Under the pieces are notes generated by a model, which saw nothing but the letters and a program-made list of their open reading frames with translations, made no database searches and was not told where the DNA came from. Of a DNA stretch of 54,153 nt, positions 34,853 through 43,155 are shown piece after piece; the first letter of the stretch is position 1; each line of letters begins with the position of its first letter. Source of the stretch: an uncultured Bacilli bacterium (GTDB lineage Bacteria > Bacillota_I > Bacilli_A > RF39 > UBA660); contig CANQQP010000003.1 in assembly GCA_947626055.1 (NCBI GenBank), positions 1-54,153 of the forward strand, given 5' to 3'. The translations under genes and the position numbers were made by a program.

Positions 34853-35812
34853 CTATTTTTTATATTCTTTACAAGCAGTATCTAAATCTGTAATTAATTT
34901 ATCAATATCTTCTTTAGATTCAGTGCGGACGCCACTAGCAAACTTATGCCCCCCGCCGCCATATTTGGAAGCAATTTCATTAATTACAGGCCCACGGCTA
35001 CGAATATTTACTTTATAAATTCCTGTTCTTTCATCAAACGTAATAAATGACCAAACTAACACTTCTTTAATAAAGTTAAAATCATTAATCATATTAGAAG
35101 CTGTAGCATTATCAACATTATATTCTTTAATTATTTCATTATCTAACTGTAAATAGCCAAATCCGTTTTTAGTAACCTTTAAATTTTGCGATAAATAACC
35201 ATGAAAACGAATTTCATCTAATGGTCTTTCGTATAATAAAGGGTATAATTTAGTAAAATCTAAGTTTACTTTATCAATTAGTTTTTTAATTAAAGCAAAT
35301 GTTTTAGTTGATGTATACGATAAAAGGAAACGATCACTATCGGAAACAACACCTAAAAACAAATTTTTAGCTACTGTTTCGGTTAATCTAAATTTTGCTT
35401 CAAAAATAAGTTCAATTATCATTTGGCAAGTAGAACTAGAGGTTTCATCTACCCACTCTACTTCGCCCATTTTATCTTCATAGGGATGATGATCTATTTT
35501 TAATACTTCAGCAAAATTTTGAAAATTAGGAACATCTACTCGAGCAATATTAGGAACATCTAAAACTATCAACAAAGCTTTAGATAAATCTTTATCTTCC
35601 AATTTTTCTTTATCCAAATCACCAAAATAACGGAATTTAGAGACACTTAGTCCCACAGCATAAACTTTCTTACTAGGATAAGTTTTTCTTAAAGAATCTC
35701 TTAAAGCAATTTGGCTTGCTATAGCATCAGGATCAGGACCAATATGTCGAGCAATATAAATTTCCTGATATTCCTTTATTTTTTTTCGAATTTTTTTGAT
35801 TATTGGTTTGAT
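34853..35812 (-). CDS. nrnA: DHH/DHHA1 oligoribonuclease/pAp phosphatase (NrnA-like), apparent ATC start
   Basis: Degrades short RNA oligonucleotides and pAp, and in some bacteria pApA from c-di-AMP. DHH motifs: HIGPDPDAIAS, IDHHPYED, VSDSDR; the C-terminal DHHA1 motif is GGGGHKFASG. The first motif, essential for metal binding, lies upstream of the first in-frame ATG/GTG/TTG (GTG at 35656). The only RBS-like sequence, AAGGAAGTGG, lies 4 nt before an ATC codon at 35812; from there the protein is 319 aa, beginning KPIIKKIRKK, and matches the usual length. A stop lies just upstream. A rare AUC start is the simplest reading; a sequence error of ATG is the alternative. Confidence 0.8.
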   Translation of the reverse strand: MKPIIKKIRKKIKEYQEIYIARHIGPDPDAIASQIALRDSLRKTYPSKKVYAVGLSVSKFRYFGDLDKEKLEDKDLSKALLIVLDVPNIARVDVPNFQNFAEVLKIDHHPYEDKMGEVEWVDETSSSTCQMIIELIFEAKFRLTETVAKNLFLGVVSDSDRFLLSYTSTKTFALIKKLIDKVNLDFTKLYPLLYERPLDEIRFHGYLSQNLKVTKNGFGYLQLDNEIIKEYNVDNATASNMINDFNFIKEVLVWSFITFDERTGIYKVNIRSRGPVINEIASKYGGGGHKFASGVRTESKEDIDKLITDLDTACKEYKK

Positions 35813-35826
35813 AAAACCACTTCCTT

Positions 35827-37008
35827 TTAATTTATTAAATCATAAGTATCTTGAGCAATCATTAATTCTTCATTAGTTGGTACCACATAAACGGGAATAC
35901 GAGAGTCATTCGTACTGATTAAACCAAATTTACCAAATGTATCTTTATTTATTTGTTCATCAACTTTTATTCCTAAACTAGCTACTCTTTTTAAAATTTC
36001 GGCTCTAAAATCTGGACCTTTTTCGCCAATACCCGCAGTAAAGCAGATAACGTCTGCCCCACCTAAAATATTATTATACATAGCAATATAATTAGCCACT
36101 TTTTGACTAAACATATTAAAGGCTAATTTCGCATTTTCATTACCTTCAGAAATAGCTAATTCAATATCACGCGCGTCACTACTTACGCCACTTATTCCCA
36201 GTAATCCGGATTTTTTATTAATATCATTCATGACTTCATCAATAGTTTTATTTTCTTTATTCATAATATAAGGGATGATACTGACATCGATATCACCAGA
36301 ACGAGTTCCCATCATAACTCCTGGTGTTGGGGTAAATCCCATAGAAGTATCTACTACTTTACCACCATCTATCGCTGCTAAAGAGGCACCATTACCAATA
36401 TGACAAGAAATAACTTTTAAATTATCCTTTTTTAAATATTCACTAATTGTTTTATTAATAAAACGATGTGATGTTCCATGAAAGCCATATTTTCTTACGC
36501 CATATTTTGCATACCATTCATATGGTAACGGATAAATAAATTCTTCTTCTTTCATAGTTTGATGAAAAGCCGTATCAAATACACCAACCATTGGTGTATT
36601 AGGCATATTTTCCATAAAGGCCCTTACACCTACTAAATTAGCAGGATTATGTAATGGTGCTAGTTCATTAAATGATTCAATATCTTTGATAATCTCTTCA
36701 TTTAATAAAACACTTTGACTATATTTATCAGCACCGTGAACAATACGATGACCAACTCCATCAATATCTTCTAAAGAATCGACTACTTTATTATTAATTA
36801 ATTCTTCAATTAAATATTTAACAGCTACAGAGTGATCTTTTAAATCAACTTCTCTTTTTAATTTTTCGCCATTTACTTTAATAGTATAAAAACTATTTCC
36901 TATTCCAATTTTTTCAAATAATCCACTTATTAATTCTTCTTGACTAGGAAGTTCAATCAAAGTAAATTTTAATGATGAGCTCCCCGCATTAACAGATAAT
37001 ATTTTCAT
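35827..37008 (-). CDS. ackA: Acetate kinase
   Basis: Interconverts acetyl-phosphate + ADP and acetate + ATP, giving fermentative ATP. The 393-aa form starts at the ATG at 37008 (an upstream GTG is inside the RBS GAGGTGG). ASKHA motifs: ILSVNAGSSSLKF at the start, VGVFDTAFHQTM, YGFHGTSHRF, ISCHIGNGASLAAI and FTAGIGEKGP. No pta lies nearby; nrnA follows after 14 nt. Confidence 0.97.
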   Translation of the reverse strand: MKILSVNAGSSSLKFTLIELPSQEELISGLFEKIGIGNSFYTIKVNGEKLKREVDLKDHSVAVKYLIEELINNKVVDSLEDIDGVGHRIVHGADKYSQSVLLNEEIIKDIESFNELAPLHNPANLVGVRAFMENMPNTPMVGVFDTAFHQTMKEEEFIYPLPYEWYAKYGVRKYGFHGTSHRFINKTISEYLKKDNLKVISCHIGNGASLAAIDGGKVVDTSMGFTPTPGVMMGTRSGDIDVSIIPYIMNKENKTIDEVMNDINKKSGLLGISGVSSDARDIELAISEGNENAKLAFNMFSQKVANYIAMYNNILGGADVICFTAGIGEKGPDFRAEILKRVASLGIKVDEQINKDTFGKFGLISTNDSRIPVYVVPTNEELMIAQDTYDLIN

Positions 37009-37035
37009 TTTTTCCACCTCGCTTTTTATTATACA

Positions 37036-37063
37036 AAAAAAAAGATAATTTCGCTATCTTTTT
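37036..37063 (-). terminator. Terminator after the 64-aa gene
   Basis: A 9-bp stem (37039-37047 with 37055-37063) is followed by a U-run on the minus strand. It overlaps the stop of the small gene and precedes ackA. Confidence 0.75.
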
Positions 37064-37248
37064 AAGTTAATAAAATCTTTATTGACAAGATTTTTAGGAT
37101 GCATAAATAAACTTTCATCATTTATATATCTTTTAGTCTCACAATCAAAGTTATATCCGTATTCATTTGTTAATTCAAATCTTTGACGTTCTAATTCATC
37201 CTTATATTCTAAAGCTGACTGTTTATAATGATAATCAATATATTTCAT
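37054..37248 (-). CDS. Small hypothetical protein (64 aa)
   Basis: Not recognised. A soluble protein rich in Tyr, Lys and Glu (MKYIDYHYKQSALEYKDELE), without TM segment. I chose the ATG at 37248, preceded by AGGTGAAG; an in-frame GTG lies inside that RBS. It is divergent from the DUF1540 gene and has its own terminator, which supports a real gene. Confidence 0.5.
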   Translation of the reverse strand: MKYIDYHYKQSALEYKDELERQRFELTNEYGYNFDCETKRYINDESLFMHPKNLVNKDFINLKR

Positions 37249-37313
37249 ATTCTTCACCTATTATTATGATGCATAAATTTCCTATTATTATACATACTAA
37301 TAATGGTGATAAC

Positions 37314-37490
37314 ATGGAAGGCAAAGATCCTTATTTTAATCAATGTATCGATTGTAATGTGGCAGATTGCACTTACCATAATGCGAGTGATAATCGTTGT
37401 ACTTTAGCCAAAATTTTAGTAGGAACTAAAAACAATAACAAAGATAAAAGTGCGACTATATGCGAAAGTTATGAAAAAAGATGCAATTAG
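37314..37490 (+). CDS. DUF1540 Cys-rich small protein
   Basis: The 58-aa protein has the DUF1540 cysteine pattern: CIDCNVADCTYHNASDNRC, then AKILVGT, and ATICESYEKRC. The six Cys may bind a metal. The family is common in spore-forming Firmicutes; the function is unknown. Start at ATG 37314 after GGTGAT; the longer upstream frame overlaps the divergent gene. Confidence 0.8.
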   Translation: MEGKDPYFNQCIDCNVADCTYHNASDNRCTLAKILVGTKNNNKDKSATICESYEKRCN

Positions 37491-37500
37491 GCATCTTTTT
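37475..37500. terminator. Bidirectional terminator between DUF1540 gene and thiI
   Basis: A perfect 10-bp stem (37475-37484 with 37491-37500) with A/T flanks lies between two convergent genes and overlaps the DUF1540 stop. Confidence 0.8.
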
Positions 37501-37503
37501 ATT

Positions 37504-38694
37504 TTATAAAATATCCTCAAAATCATTGGCTTTTTCAGGACCAATTTTTATGATTTCTTGTTCTTTTAGAGCTTTATTTATTAAATCTTCATAAGGTATT
37601 AGCTTTTCATATTCATAACAAAGTTTTAAATCTGGATTAATAACAGGATGTTCCGGTACAAATATTGTACAACAATCTTCATAAGGTAAGATACTAGTTT
37701 CATATGTTTCAATTTTTTTAGCAATTTCAATAATTTCTAATTTATCAAAACAAGCAAGTGGTCTTATGACTGGTATTTTGACTACTTCATTGATAACTCG
37801 CATAGAAGTTAAAGTTTGCGAAGCTACTTGGCCAATACTTTCTCCATTAACTAAAATTTTGCCATTAATATTGGCTGCTATCTTAGCACTAATTCGATAC
37901 ATCATCCTGCGCATTATCGTAATCAAATATTCATGCGGAATGTTTTTATATATCGCTTCTTGAATTTCGGTAAAATTAATAACATGTAATTTTATGTTAT
38001 TATTATAAACAGCTAATTTTTGAGCTAAAGCTATTACTTTATTTTTAGCCTCAACACTCGTGTGAGGTGGACTTTCAAAATAAACGGCCTCTAATTTGAC
38101 TCCTCTTTTAATGGCCATATAACCGGCCACAGGTGAATCAATTCCCCCACTTAACATAAGCAGACCTTTACCTAATACTCCAACGGGATAGCCCCCTATT
38201 CCTTTGATTGTTTCAAAATATAGATACGTGGCATTATTTCTTATTTCGACATTTACATATATATCAGGATTATGAATATCTACTTTAATATCTTTAATAT
38301 TTTTTAGTAAAATTCCCCCTATTTTGGCACTTATTTCCATACTTGTTAAAGGATATTTTTTATCACTTCTTTTAGTTACTACTTTAAAAGTCTTAAATTC
38401 ATAATTTTCTAGAAGTTTTAATAAAGAATCACCTATTTTTTCAATCTCATTAGCTTTTAATTCATACACAATCGCAATTTCATGAATACCAAAAACATTT
38501 TGAAGACTCTTAATAATTTTTTCATAATCATTAGAAGGAGAAACAATAAACATTCGTCCTTTATCAAAATGAATATCACATTCTATGTCTTTTAAAGAAA
38601 TTTTAATATTTTCTTTTAAAGTATTTAAAAATAACCCAATGTTACCTTTTTTAGTTGTTAATTCTCCGTATTTAAGCATAATTAATTTTTGCAT
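37504..38694 (-). CDS. thiI: tRNA 4-thiouridine synthase ThiI
   Basis: Adenylates and thiolates U8 of tRNA, and in some bacteria supplies sulfur for thiamine. The 396-aa protein (ATG 38694, RBS GGAGG) has an N-terminal ferredoxin-like/THUMP region (about 1-165) and a PP-loop domain with LLMLSGGIDSPVAGYMA. No C-terminal rhodanese domain is present, as usual in Firmicutes. The sulfur-donating IscS partner often adjoins thiI, but is not here. Confidence 0.95.
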   Translation of the reverse strand: MQKLIMLKYGELTTKKGNIGLFLNTLKENIKISLKDIECDIHFDKGRMFIVSPSNDYEKIIKSLQNVFGIHEIAIVYELKANEIEKIGDSLLKLLENYEFKTFKVVTKRSDKKYPLTSMEISAKIGGILLKNIKDIKVDIHNPDIYVNVEIRNNATYLYFETIKGIGGYPVGVLGKGLLMLSGGIDSPVAGYMAIKRGVKLEAVYFESPPHTSVEAKNKVIALAQKLAVYNNNIKLHVINFTEIQEAIYKNIPHEYLITIMRRMMYRISAKIAANINGKILVNGESIGQVASQTLTSMRVINEVVKIPVIRPLACFDKLEIIEIAKKIETYETSILPYEDCCTIFVPEHPVINPDLKLCYEYEKLIPYEDLINKALKEQEIIKIGPEKANDFEDIL

Positions 38695-38848
38695 ATTTTC
38701 TTCCTCCAAATTGCAATATAATTTTATAATAAATCTTTTTTAACGTCAAACTATTGATTTTTAAGACATTAATATATGTTATTGCTGCAATAAATTGGTA
38801 TAAAAATTTATTTGACTAAAACATCTATTTTAAATTTTAATCATTTTC

Positions 38849-38877
38849 TTGTCTAAAATTAAAATATATGGTATAGT
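38849..38877 (+). promoter_or_regulatory. Promoter of a candidate sRNA
   Basis: Plus-strand TTGTCT (38849-38854) and TATAGT (38872-38877) at 17-bp spacing, with no protein gene for 240 nt downstream. Confidence 0.55.
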
Positions 38878-38883
38878 GTTTAT

Positions 38884-39000
38884 GCAAAGAAAATTTGCAT
38901 AAAATAAAAAAGGAACAAATTAACAAGCACATGTTAGTTGTTGCCGTAGGTTTTTGTAAAATCATCTAAATCATTGCTGAGTTAGATGATTTCTTATTTT
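38884..39000 (+). ncRNA. Candidate small RNA (about 115 nt)
   Basis: The unit has a promoter, an 8-bp 5' hairpin (38881-38888 with 38894-38901) and a 3' hairpin with an 11-bp perfect stem (38959-38969 with 38982-38992) followed by CUUAUUUUAU. The only reading frame inside is 12 codons without a well-placed RBS. It lies in a ~430-nt gap between thiI and the EIIB-like gene that otherwise shows only AT-rich sequence. The function is unknown. Confidence 0.5.
38959..39000 (+). terminator. Terminator of the candidate sRNA
   Basis: An 11-bp stem with a 12-nt loop is followed by a broken U-run; it is oriented to end transcription from the promoter at 38849-38877. Confidence 0.7.
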
Positions 39001-39122
39001 ATATTAAATTTTTAATAATATTAATAAGATAATTAGAAAAAAATAGTTATTCTTTTTAGAAGACACTGAATAATATTGCATTAATAATATTCTTTATTGT
39101 ATAATTAAAGTGGTGATAAGAT

Positions 39123-39440
39123 ATGGGTTCTATATGGCAATATTTAATAATAATTGCAGTTTTAATTATAATATCTTTAATTATAATTAAAATTAATAAA
39201 AAAGATTTTGGAATTGAAATTAATAAATTAATTCAATATCTTGGTGGTAAAGATAATATAATAAATTGCGAATGTAATATGTCCCGCTTTAAAGTTATTT
39301 TGAAAGATGTTAGTAAAGCTGATAAAGATGGTATTCAAAAATTGGGAGCTAAAGGCATTGTGGAAGTCGATAATCAACTTAAAATAATTTTTGGTAAAAA
39401 TGCTAAAGCTTTAAAAAGATATATTGAGGATTTATTATAA
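39123..39440 (+). CDS. Membrane-anchored PTS EIIB-like domain protein
   Basis: The 105-aa protein has one N-terminal TM helix (about 5-23). The domain that follows resembles the glucose-family EIIB fold: IQYLGGKDNI, then NCECNMSRFKVILKD, LGAKGIVEVDNQLKIIFGKNA. In EIIB the phosphorylated Cys is in C-x-T/S-R. Here the Cys (in CNMSR) is one residue further from Ser-Arg, so phosphotransfer is doubtful. No EIIC or EIIA genes are adjacent. It is followed 28 nt later by the VanZ-RDD gene. Confidence 0.65.
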   Translation: MGSIWQYLIIIAVLIIISLIIIKINKKDFGIEINKLIQYLGGKDNIINCECNMSRFKVILKDVSKADKDGIQKLGAKGIVEVDNQLKIIFGKNAKALKRYIEDLL

Positions 39441-39467
39441 AATAAATCTTTTTTTATAGGTGGTATT

Positions 39468-40547
39468 ATGCATATTTATTTTCACTCCTTAATTAGTGCT
39501 TTTATTATTTTTCCTTTACTAGTCTTAATTGTAACAATTCCCTATATGATTTATGAATATCATAAATATGGAGCTATTACCAAAAAGCGCGTTTTAATTA
39601 TATTTTCTTTTATTTTTTATTTACTGTGTATTTATTTTTTAGTTATTCTGCCTTTACCAAAGATTAAAGATGTAGCTGCCTATCAAGGACGATGGTATAA
39701 CTTAAAATTGTTTGAATTTATAAGTGATTTAAGAAATGCTAAACAATTTATTTTAACTGACCCATCTACTTATATTTCTTTATTTACCTCCCATCGCATT
39801 TTTGAACCATTATTTAATGTATTACTAACTATCCCTTTTGGAATTTACTTAAGATATTATTTTAATAAAGGATGGTTTACTACTATTTTTTATACATTTT
39901 TATTATCGTTATTTTTAGAAATTACCCAACTTACTGGGCTTTATTATTTGTATCCTCGCCCCTATCGTATGTTTGACGTTAATGATTTAATAGCCAATAC
40001 ATTAGGAGGATTTTTAGGATTTGGTATTGCGCCCATCTTTGCCCATTTTCTACCAAGTACTTTAGAGTTAGAAGAAGAAGTTTTAAGACAAAGCAAAGAT
40101 GTTACTTTTTCTCGTCGTTTTATCGGTTACCTATTAGATTTAATTATTATTGCTCTTCCAGTGTTGCTTTTTAAAAAGTATTTAAACTATTTAATAATAT
40201 TTATAATAATCATTTGTTATTTTGCTTTATCTTTAATTTTATTTAAAGGTCAAACTATCGGTAAGAAAATTGTTCATATCAGATTAGAAAATACTAGTAT
40301 TTTTAAAAATATAGCTAGAAGTTTATGTCTAGAAGGCATACTTCTCCATATTTATTTACCTCTTATCTACTTTGGTCTTAATCCTCTTTATGCAATTTTA
40401 ATTGAAATTTGTTGTTATTTCTTTATATTATTTAATATAATCGGCGAAAAATGGACAAATCAAAATACACTTTTAATTGATAAAATCTTAAAAATTAAAG
40501 TATGTGACACAATAAAACACGAAGAAACTTATATTATAAAATTATAA
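39468..40547 (+). CDS. VanZ-RDD fusion membrane protein
   Basis: The 359-aa polytopic protein has an N-terminal VanZ-like domain (about 1-195, with LEITQLTGLYYLYPRPYRMFDVNDLIANTLGG, the Asp-rich motif of VanZ). A C-terminal RDD domain follows (about 210-340, SRRFIGYLLDLIIIALP). VanZ confers low-level teicoplanin resistance in enterococci, but most homologs are unlinked to resistance and no vanHAX genes are here. RBS AGGTGG. Forms a likely operon with the EIIB-like gene. Confidence 0.85.
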   Translation: MHIYFHSLISAFIIFPLLVLIVTIPYMIYEYHKYGAITKKRVLIIFSFIFYLLCIYFLVILPLPKIKDVAAYQGRWYNLKLFEFISDLRNAKQFILTDPSTYISLFTSHRIFEPLFNVLLTIPFGIYLRYYFNKGWFTTIFYTFLLSLFLEITQLTGLYYLYPRPYRMFDVNDLIANTLGGFLGFGIAPIFAHFLPSTLELEEEVLRQSKDVTFSRRFIGYLLDLIIIALPVLLFKKYLNYLIIFIIIICYFALSLILFKGQTIGKKIVHIRLENTSIFKNIARSLCLEGILLHIYLPLIYFGLNPLYAILIEICCYFFILFNIIGEKWTNQNTLLIDKILKIKVCDTIKHEETYIIKL

Positions 40548-40611
40548 TACTGGCACTCTTTTATTCTTTTCACATAAATTATTAGTGAGAATACATGAAA
40601 GGGTGAATAAT

Positions 40612-41079
40612 ATGTGTAATAATAATTCGACATCTAATAATCAAGGAAACTGCATAGCTGATATATTAAATGTCATTTTAATTCTTCAACAAAATGCAAG
40701 TCCCGAAAATTGTTTAGATTCTTGTGATCGTCCTATGCTAGGTGGTGGCCCAAATTGTTTAATCTGCAATACAAGACCAGTTATGTTATATACTTGCTGC
40801 GGAAATGGAACACCATGGACAATGCCTGTTTGTAAAGATAGCTCAATAACATGTTCTAATCCTCAAGCTAGTGATAATGGTAATAATTGCTGCTCATGTG
40901 TATTTAGAGTTGAAAAAATCGATGGTAATTGTGCAACATTCAGAGTTTTAGCTGACAATCCAGAACCAAGCTGCTGCAATTCTATGCCATATGTAGCAAC
41001 AAATTCTTTCTTTACAATGAACTTAAGTTGCGTTTGCTGCATTAAATGCTTAAGTGATACTACAGTTGATTGCGTTTAA
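40612..41079 (+). CDS. CotY/CotZ-like spore coat protein
   Basis: The 155-aa protein is cysteine-rich (more than 20 Cys). It matches the CotY/CotZ family: NCIADILNVILILQQNA...CLDSC near the start, FRVEKIDGNCATFRVL in the middle, and TMNLSCVCCIKCL at the end. CotY and CotZ form disulfide-linked crystalline layers in the outer spore crust of Bacillus. Start at ATG 40612 after AAGGGTG. It has its own terminator. The match is by motif recall, so moderate certainty. Confidence 0.75.
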   Translation: MCNNNSTSNNQGNCIADILNVILILQQNASPENCLDSCDRPMLGGGPNCLICNTRPVMLYTCCGNGTPWTMPVCKDSSITCSNPQASDNGNNCCSCVFRVEKIDGNCATFRVLADNPEPSCCNSMPYVATNSFFTMNLSCVCCIKCLSDTTVDCV

Positions 41080-41093
41080 AAATAACCAAAATC

Positions 41094-41118
41094 AAGAGAG
41101 GCTTACTCTCTTTTTTAT
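41094..41118 (+). terminator. Terminator of the CotY/Z-like gene
   Basis: A perfect 7-bp stem (41094-41100 with 41106-41112) is followed by UUUUAUUU on the plus strand. Confidence 0.8.
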
Positions 41119-41124
41119 TTACAT

Positions 41125-41152
41125 GAAAAAACGTCCAAATTGGCGAACGTTT
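41125..41152 (-). terminator. Terminator of the aminoacylation operon
   Basis: AAACGT (41129-41134) pairs with ACGTTT (41147-41152), with a CCAA/TTGG inner stem, followed by six U on the minus strand; it lies beyond the gatB stop. Confidence 0.7.
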
Positions 41153-41179
41153 CATTTCTATTTTAAATATAACTACAAG

Positions 41180-42607
41180 TTATTTATCTAAATATTCTTT
41201 TAATATTTGATTTGTTAATACAGGATTTGCCTTACCTTTAGTTTCTTTCATTACTTGACCAACAAAATACTTAAATAAATTATCATGACCGTTGCGATAA
41301 TCTTGCACTTGTTCTTGATTATTATCAACAATAGTTTCAATAATATTTTTAAGTTCTTCTTCATTAGATAATTGCGTATTTTCGTTAGTCATAAATTCTC
41401 GAGGCTCTTTATGATTCTCAATAGATTTTTTAAAAATTTCTTTAGCTTGTTTAGAAGATATAGTATTATCATCAATCTTCGAAATTATTTGTTTTAAAAA
41501 CTCAGGTGTTAAATAAAATTCACTTATTTTAATATCTTCTTTATTTAATTCTGTAATAATATTAACTATTATCCAATTGGCAGCTGATTTAGGATTAATA
41601 CCAATGGCAATACATTTATCAAAATAATCTGCTAATTCTTTTTCTTTAATCAGTAAATTAGCTTCTTTAGTAGTTAACTGATATTCTTGAGTATACTTTT
41701 TAAAACGATAGTAAGGTAATACCGGGATTTCTTTTTTTATTTCTTCTATATAAGCAGTAGAAATAGTCATTTTAGGAATATTGGCTTCGGCAAAATATTT
41801 ATAATCAATAGCGTCTACTTTACTACGCATACTTATCGTCTGATTTGTCTCTTCATCATAACGTCTAGTTTCTTGAACAATTTCGGCTTGTTTATTTTGC
41901 TTTATTAAATCCATTTGTCTTTTAATTTCACTATCAATAGCTTTGGCAACATTAGCAAATGAATTAATATTTTTCATTTCTACTTTAGTTCCCAATTTAT
42001 TAGTTTTCTCAGGAGCCAAAGAAACATTAACGTCACATCTAATTTGGCCTAATTTAGTATCAGCTAAGGAAATATCACAATATTTAAAAGTATTGCGTAA
42101 AGTTTCTAAATAACTTACAGCAGCCTCAGCCGAATGAATACATGGCTCTGTAACAATTTCGACTAAAGGAACACCAGAACGATTATAGTCTAATAAGGAA
42201 TAATCATCATAGTGATCTTGAGAGGCTGTATCTTCTTCTAAATGAATATCGTGAATAAATATTCTTTCTTCACAACCATTAACATCAATATCTAAATAAC
42301 CATTAATTCCCACCGGATTTTTCATTTGCGTTATTTGATAGCCTTTAGGTAAATCGGGATAGTAATAGTTTTTTCGATCAAATAGTAAAATATCGGGCGT
42401 TTGGCAATTTAAGGCTAGAGCCATTCTAAACGCTTTTCTTAAGGCTTCTTTATTTAAAACAGGCAAAGTTCCCGGAAAAGCCATATCCAAAGGTTTAACA
42501 TTAAGATTGGGAATTTCATTATATTCATTTCTAGCCGGCGAAAAAACTTTTGATTTAGTATTCATTTCACAATGTAACTCTAAACCAATGGTCGGAATAT
42601 ATTTCAT
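41180..42607 (-). CDS. gatB: Asp-tRNA(Asn)/Glu-tRNA(Gln) amidotransferase subunit B
   Basis: Subunit of GatCAB, which amidates misacylated Glu-tRNA(Gln) or Asp-tRNA(Asn). The 475-aa protein has the signatures GLELHCEMNTKSKVFSPA, FDRKNYYYPDLPKGYQITQ and LLDYNRSGVPLVEIVTEP, then a C-terminal YqeY-like tail domain (GKANPVLTNQILKEYL). GatA and GatC are not in the window. Last gene of the long minus-strand operon, 14 nt after a small unknown gene. Confidence 0.97.
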   Translation of the reverse strand: MKYIPTIGLELHCEMNTKSKVFSPARNEYNEIPNLNVKPLDMAFPGTLPVLNKEALRKAFRMALALNCQTPDILLFDRKNYYYPDLPKGYQITQMKNPVGINGYLDIDVNGCEERIFIHDIHLEEDTASQDHYDDYSLLDYNRSGVPLVEIVTEPCIHSAEAAVSYLETLRNTFKYCDISLADTKLGQIRCDVNVSLAPEKTNKLGTKVEMKNINSFANVAKAIDSEIKRQMDLIKQNKQAEIVQETRRYDEETNQTISMRSKVDAIDYKYFAEANIPKMTISTAYIEEIKKEIPVLPYYRFKKYTQEYQLTTKEANLLIKEKELADYFDKCIAIGINPKSAANWIIVNIITELNKEDIKISEFYLTPEFLKQIISKIDDNTISSKQAKEIFKKSIENHKEPREFMTNENTQLSNEEELKNIIETIVDNNQEQVQDYRNGHDNLFKYFVGQVMKETKGKANPVLTNQILKEYLDK

Positions 42608-42621
42608 AATGATTATCCTTT

Positions 42622-42846
42622 CTATTTTAATTTGCGTTCCACATGAGAATTTAGTAACTCTAAAAACTTCTTTTGCGCTTGCAAGTATTTTTTAAGCCAC
42701 AAGGCATATTTTTCTTCTTCTTGCGGTTTAAAAATGTAAGTAAGAGAAACCCCTTGCTCTTGCCAAGTCTTGATAGTCATAAAACGACCGTTAGACTCAT
42801 AATTCATAATTTCATCAATTTGGGCTTGCAATTTATCTAAAACCAT
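42622..42846 (-). CDS. Small hypothetical protein (74 aa)
   Basis: Not recognised. Soluble, Gln/Glu/Lys-rich and helical (KYALWLKKYLQAQKKFLELLNSH), no TM segment. Its ATG overlaps the preceding stop as TAATG, with AAGGAG upstream, so it is translationally coupled. It sits between asnS and gatB in the operon, but it is too short and too unlike GatC to call it that. Confidence 0.55.
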   Translation of the reverse strand: MVLDKLQAQIDEIMNYESNGRFMTIKTWQEQGVSLTYIFKPQEEEKYALWLKKYLQAQKKFLELLNSHVERKLK

Positions 42847-43145
42847 TAAAAACTCCTTGACTGATAACTAATTTTAAGTTCAATATTTAAACTTTCTTCT
42901 TTGGGTTTATTTTGAATTTCGTTTAAGTAATATTGTTGATTAATTAAAGATTTTGCTGTAGCCAGTTCTCTTAAATAATCTTGTTTAAATTTTAAATAAC
43001 GTAAAGTATATTCAGGATTATATTTAATTAAACTTGGTGTTGTACCAGTGGCTAATTCTTCATAAAAAGCTTCTAAAAACAATTTGTTTTTTTCATAATG
43101 TTTTAAATATAATATACACTCTATTAAATTATTATAATAATTCAT
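42846..43145 (-). CDS. Small hypothetical protein (99 aa)
   Basis: Not recognised. Soluble, Tyr/Leu/Lys-rich helical protein (LIECILYLKHYEKNKLFLEAFYEEL). ATG at 43145 chosen because an in-frame GTG lies in its RBS AGGGTGAAG. It follows the 86-aa gene by 10 nt and overlaps the next by one base, part of the asnS-gatB operon. Confidence 0.55.
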   Translation of the reverse strand: MNYYNNLIECILYLKHYEKNKLFLEAFYEELATGTTPSLIKYNPEYTLRYLKFKQDYLRELATAKSLINQQYYLNEIQNKPKEESLNIELKISYQSRSF

Positions 43146-43155
43146 AAACTTCACC

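Noticed and set aside
38932-38970. 12-codon peptide inside the candidate sRNA
   Set aside because: The nearest AAGGAAC is about 16 nt before the ATG, too far for a RBS, so I treat the unit as noncoding.
39468-40547. Glycopeptide resistance locus from the VanZ domain
   Set aside because: No vanHAX or vanRS genes; VanZ-RDD fusions are common in susceptible Firmicutes.
42622-42846. GatC candidate next to gatB
   Set aside because: Lacks the GatC pattern of alternating helices and KLA.L.L motif; position alone is not enough.
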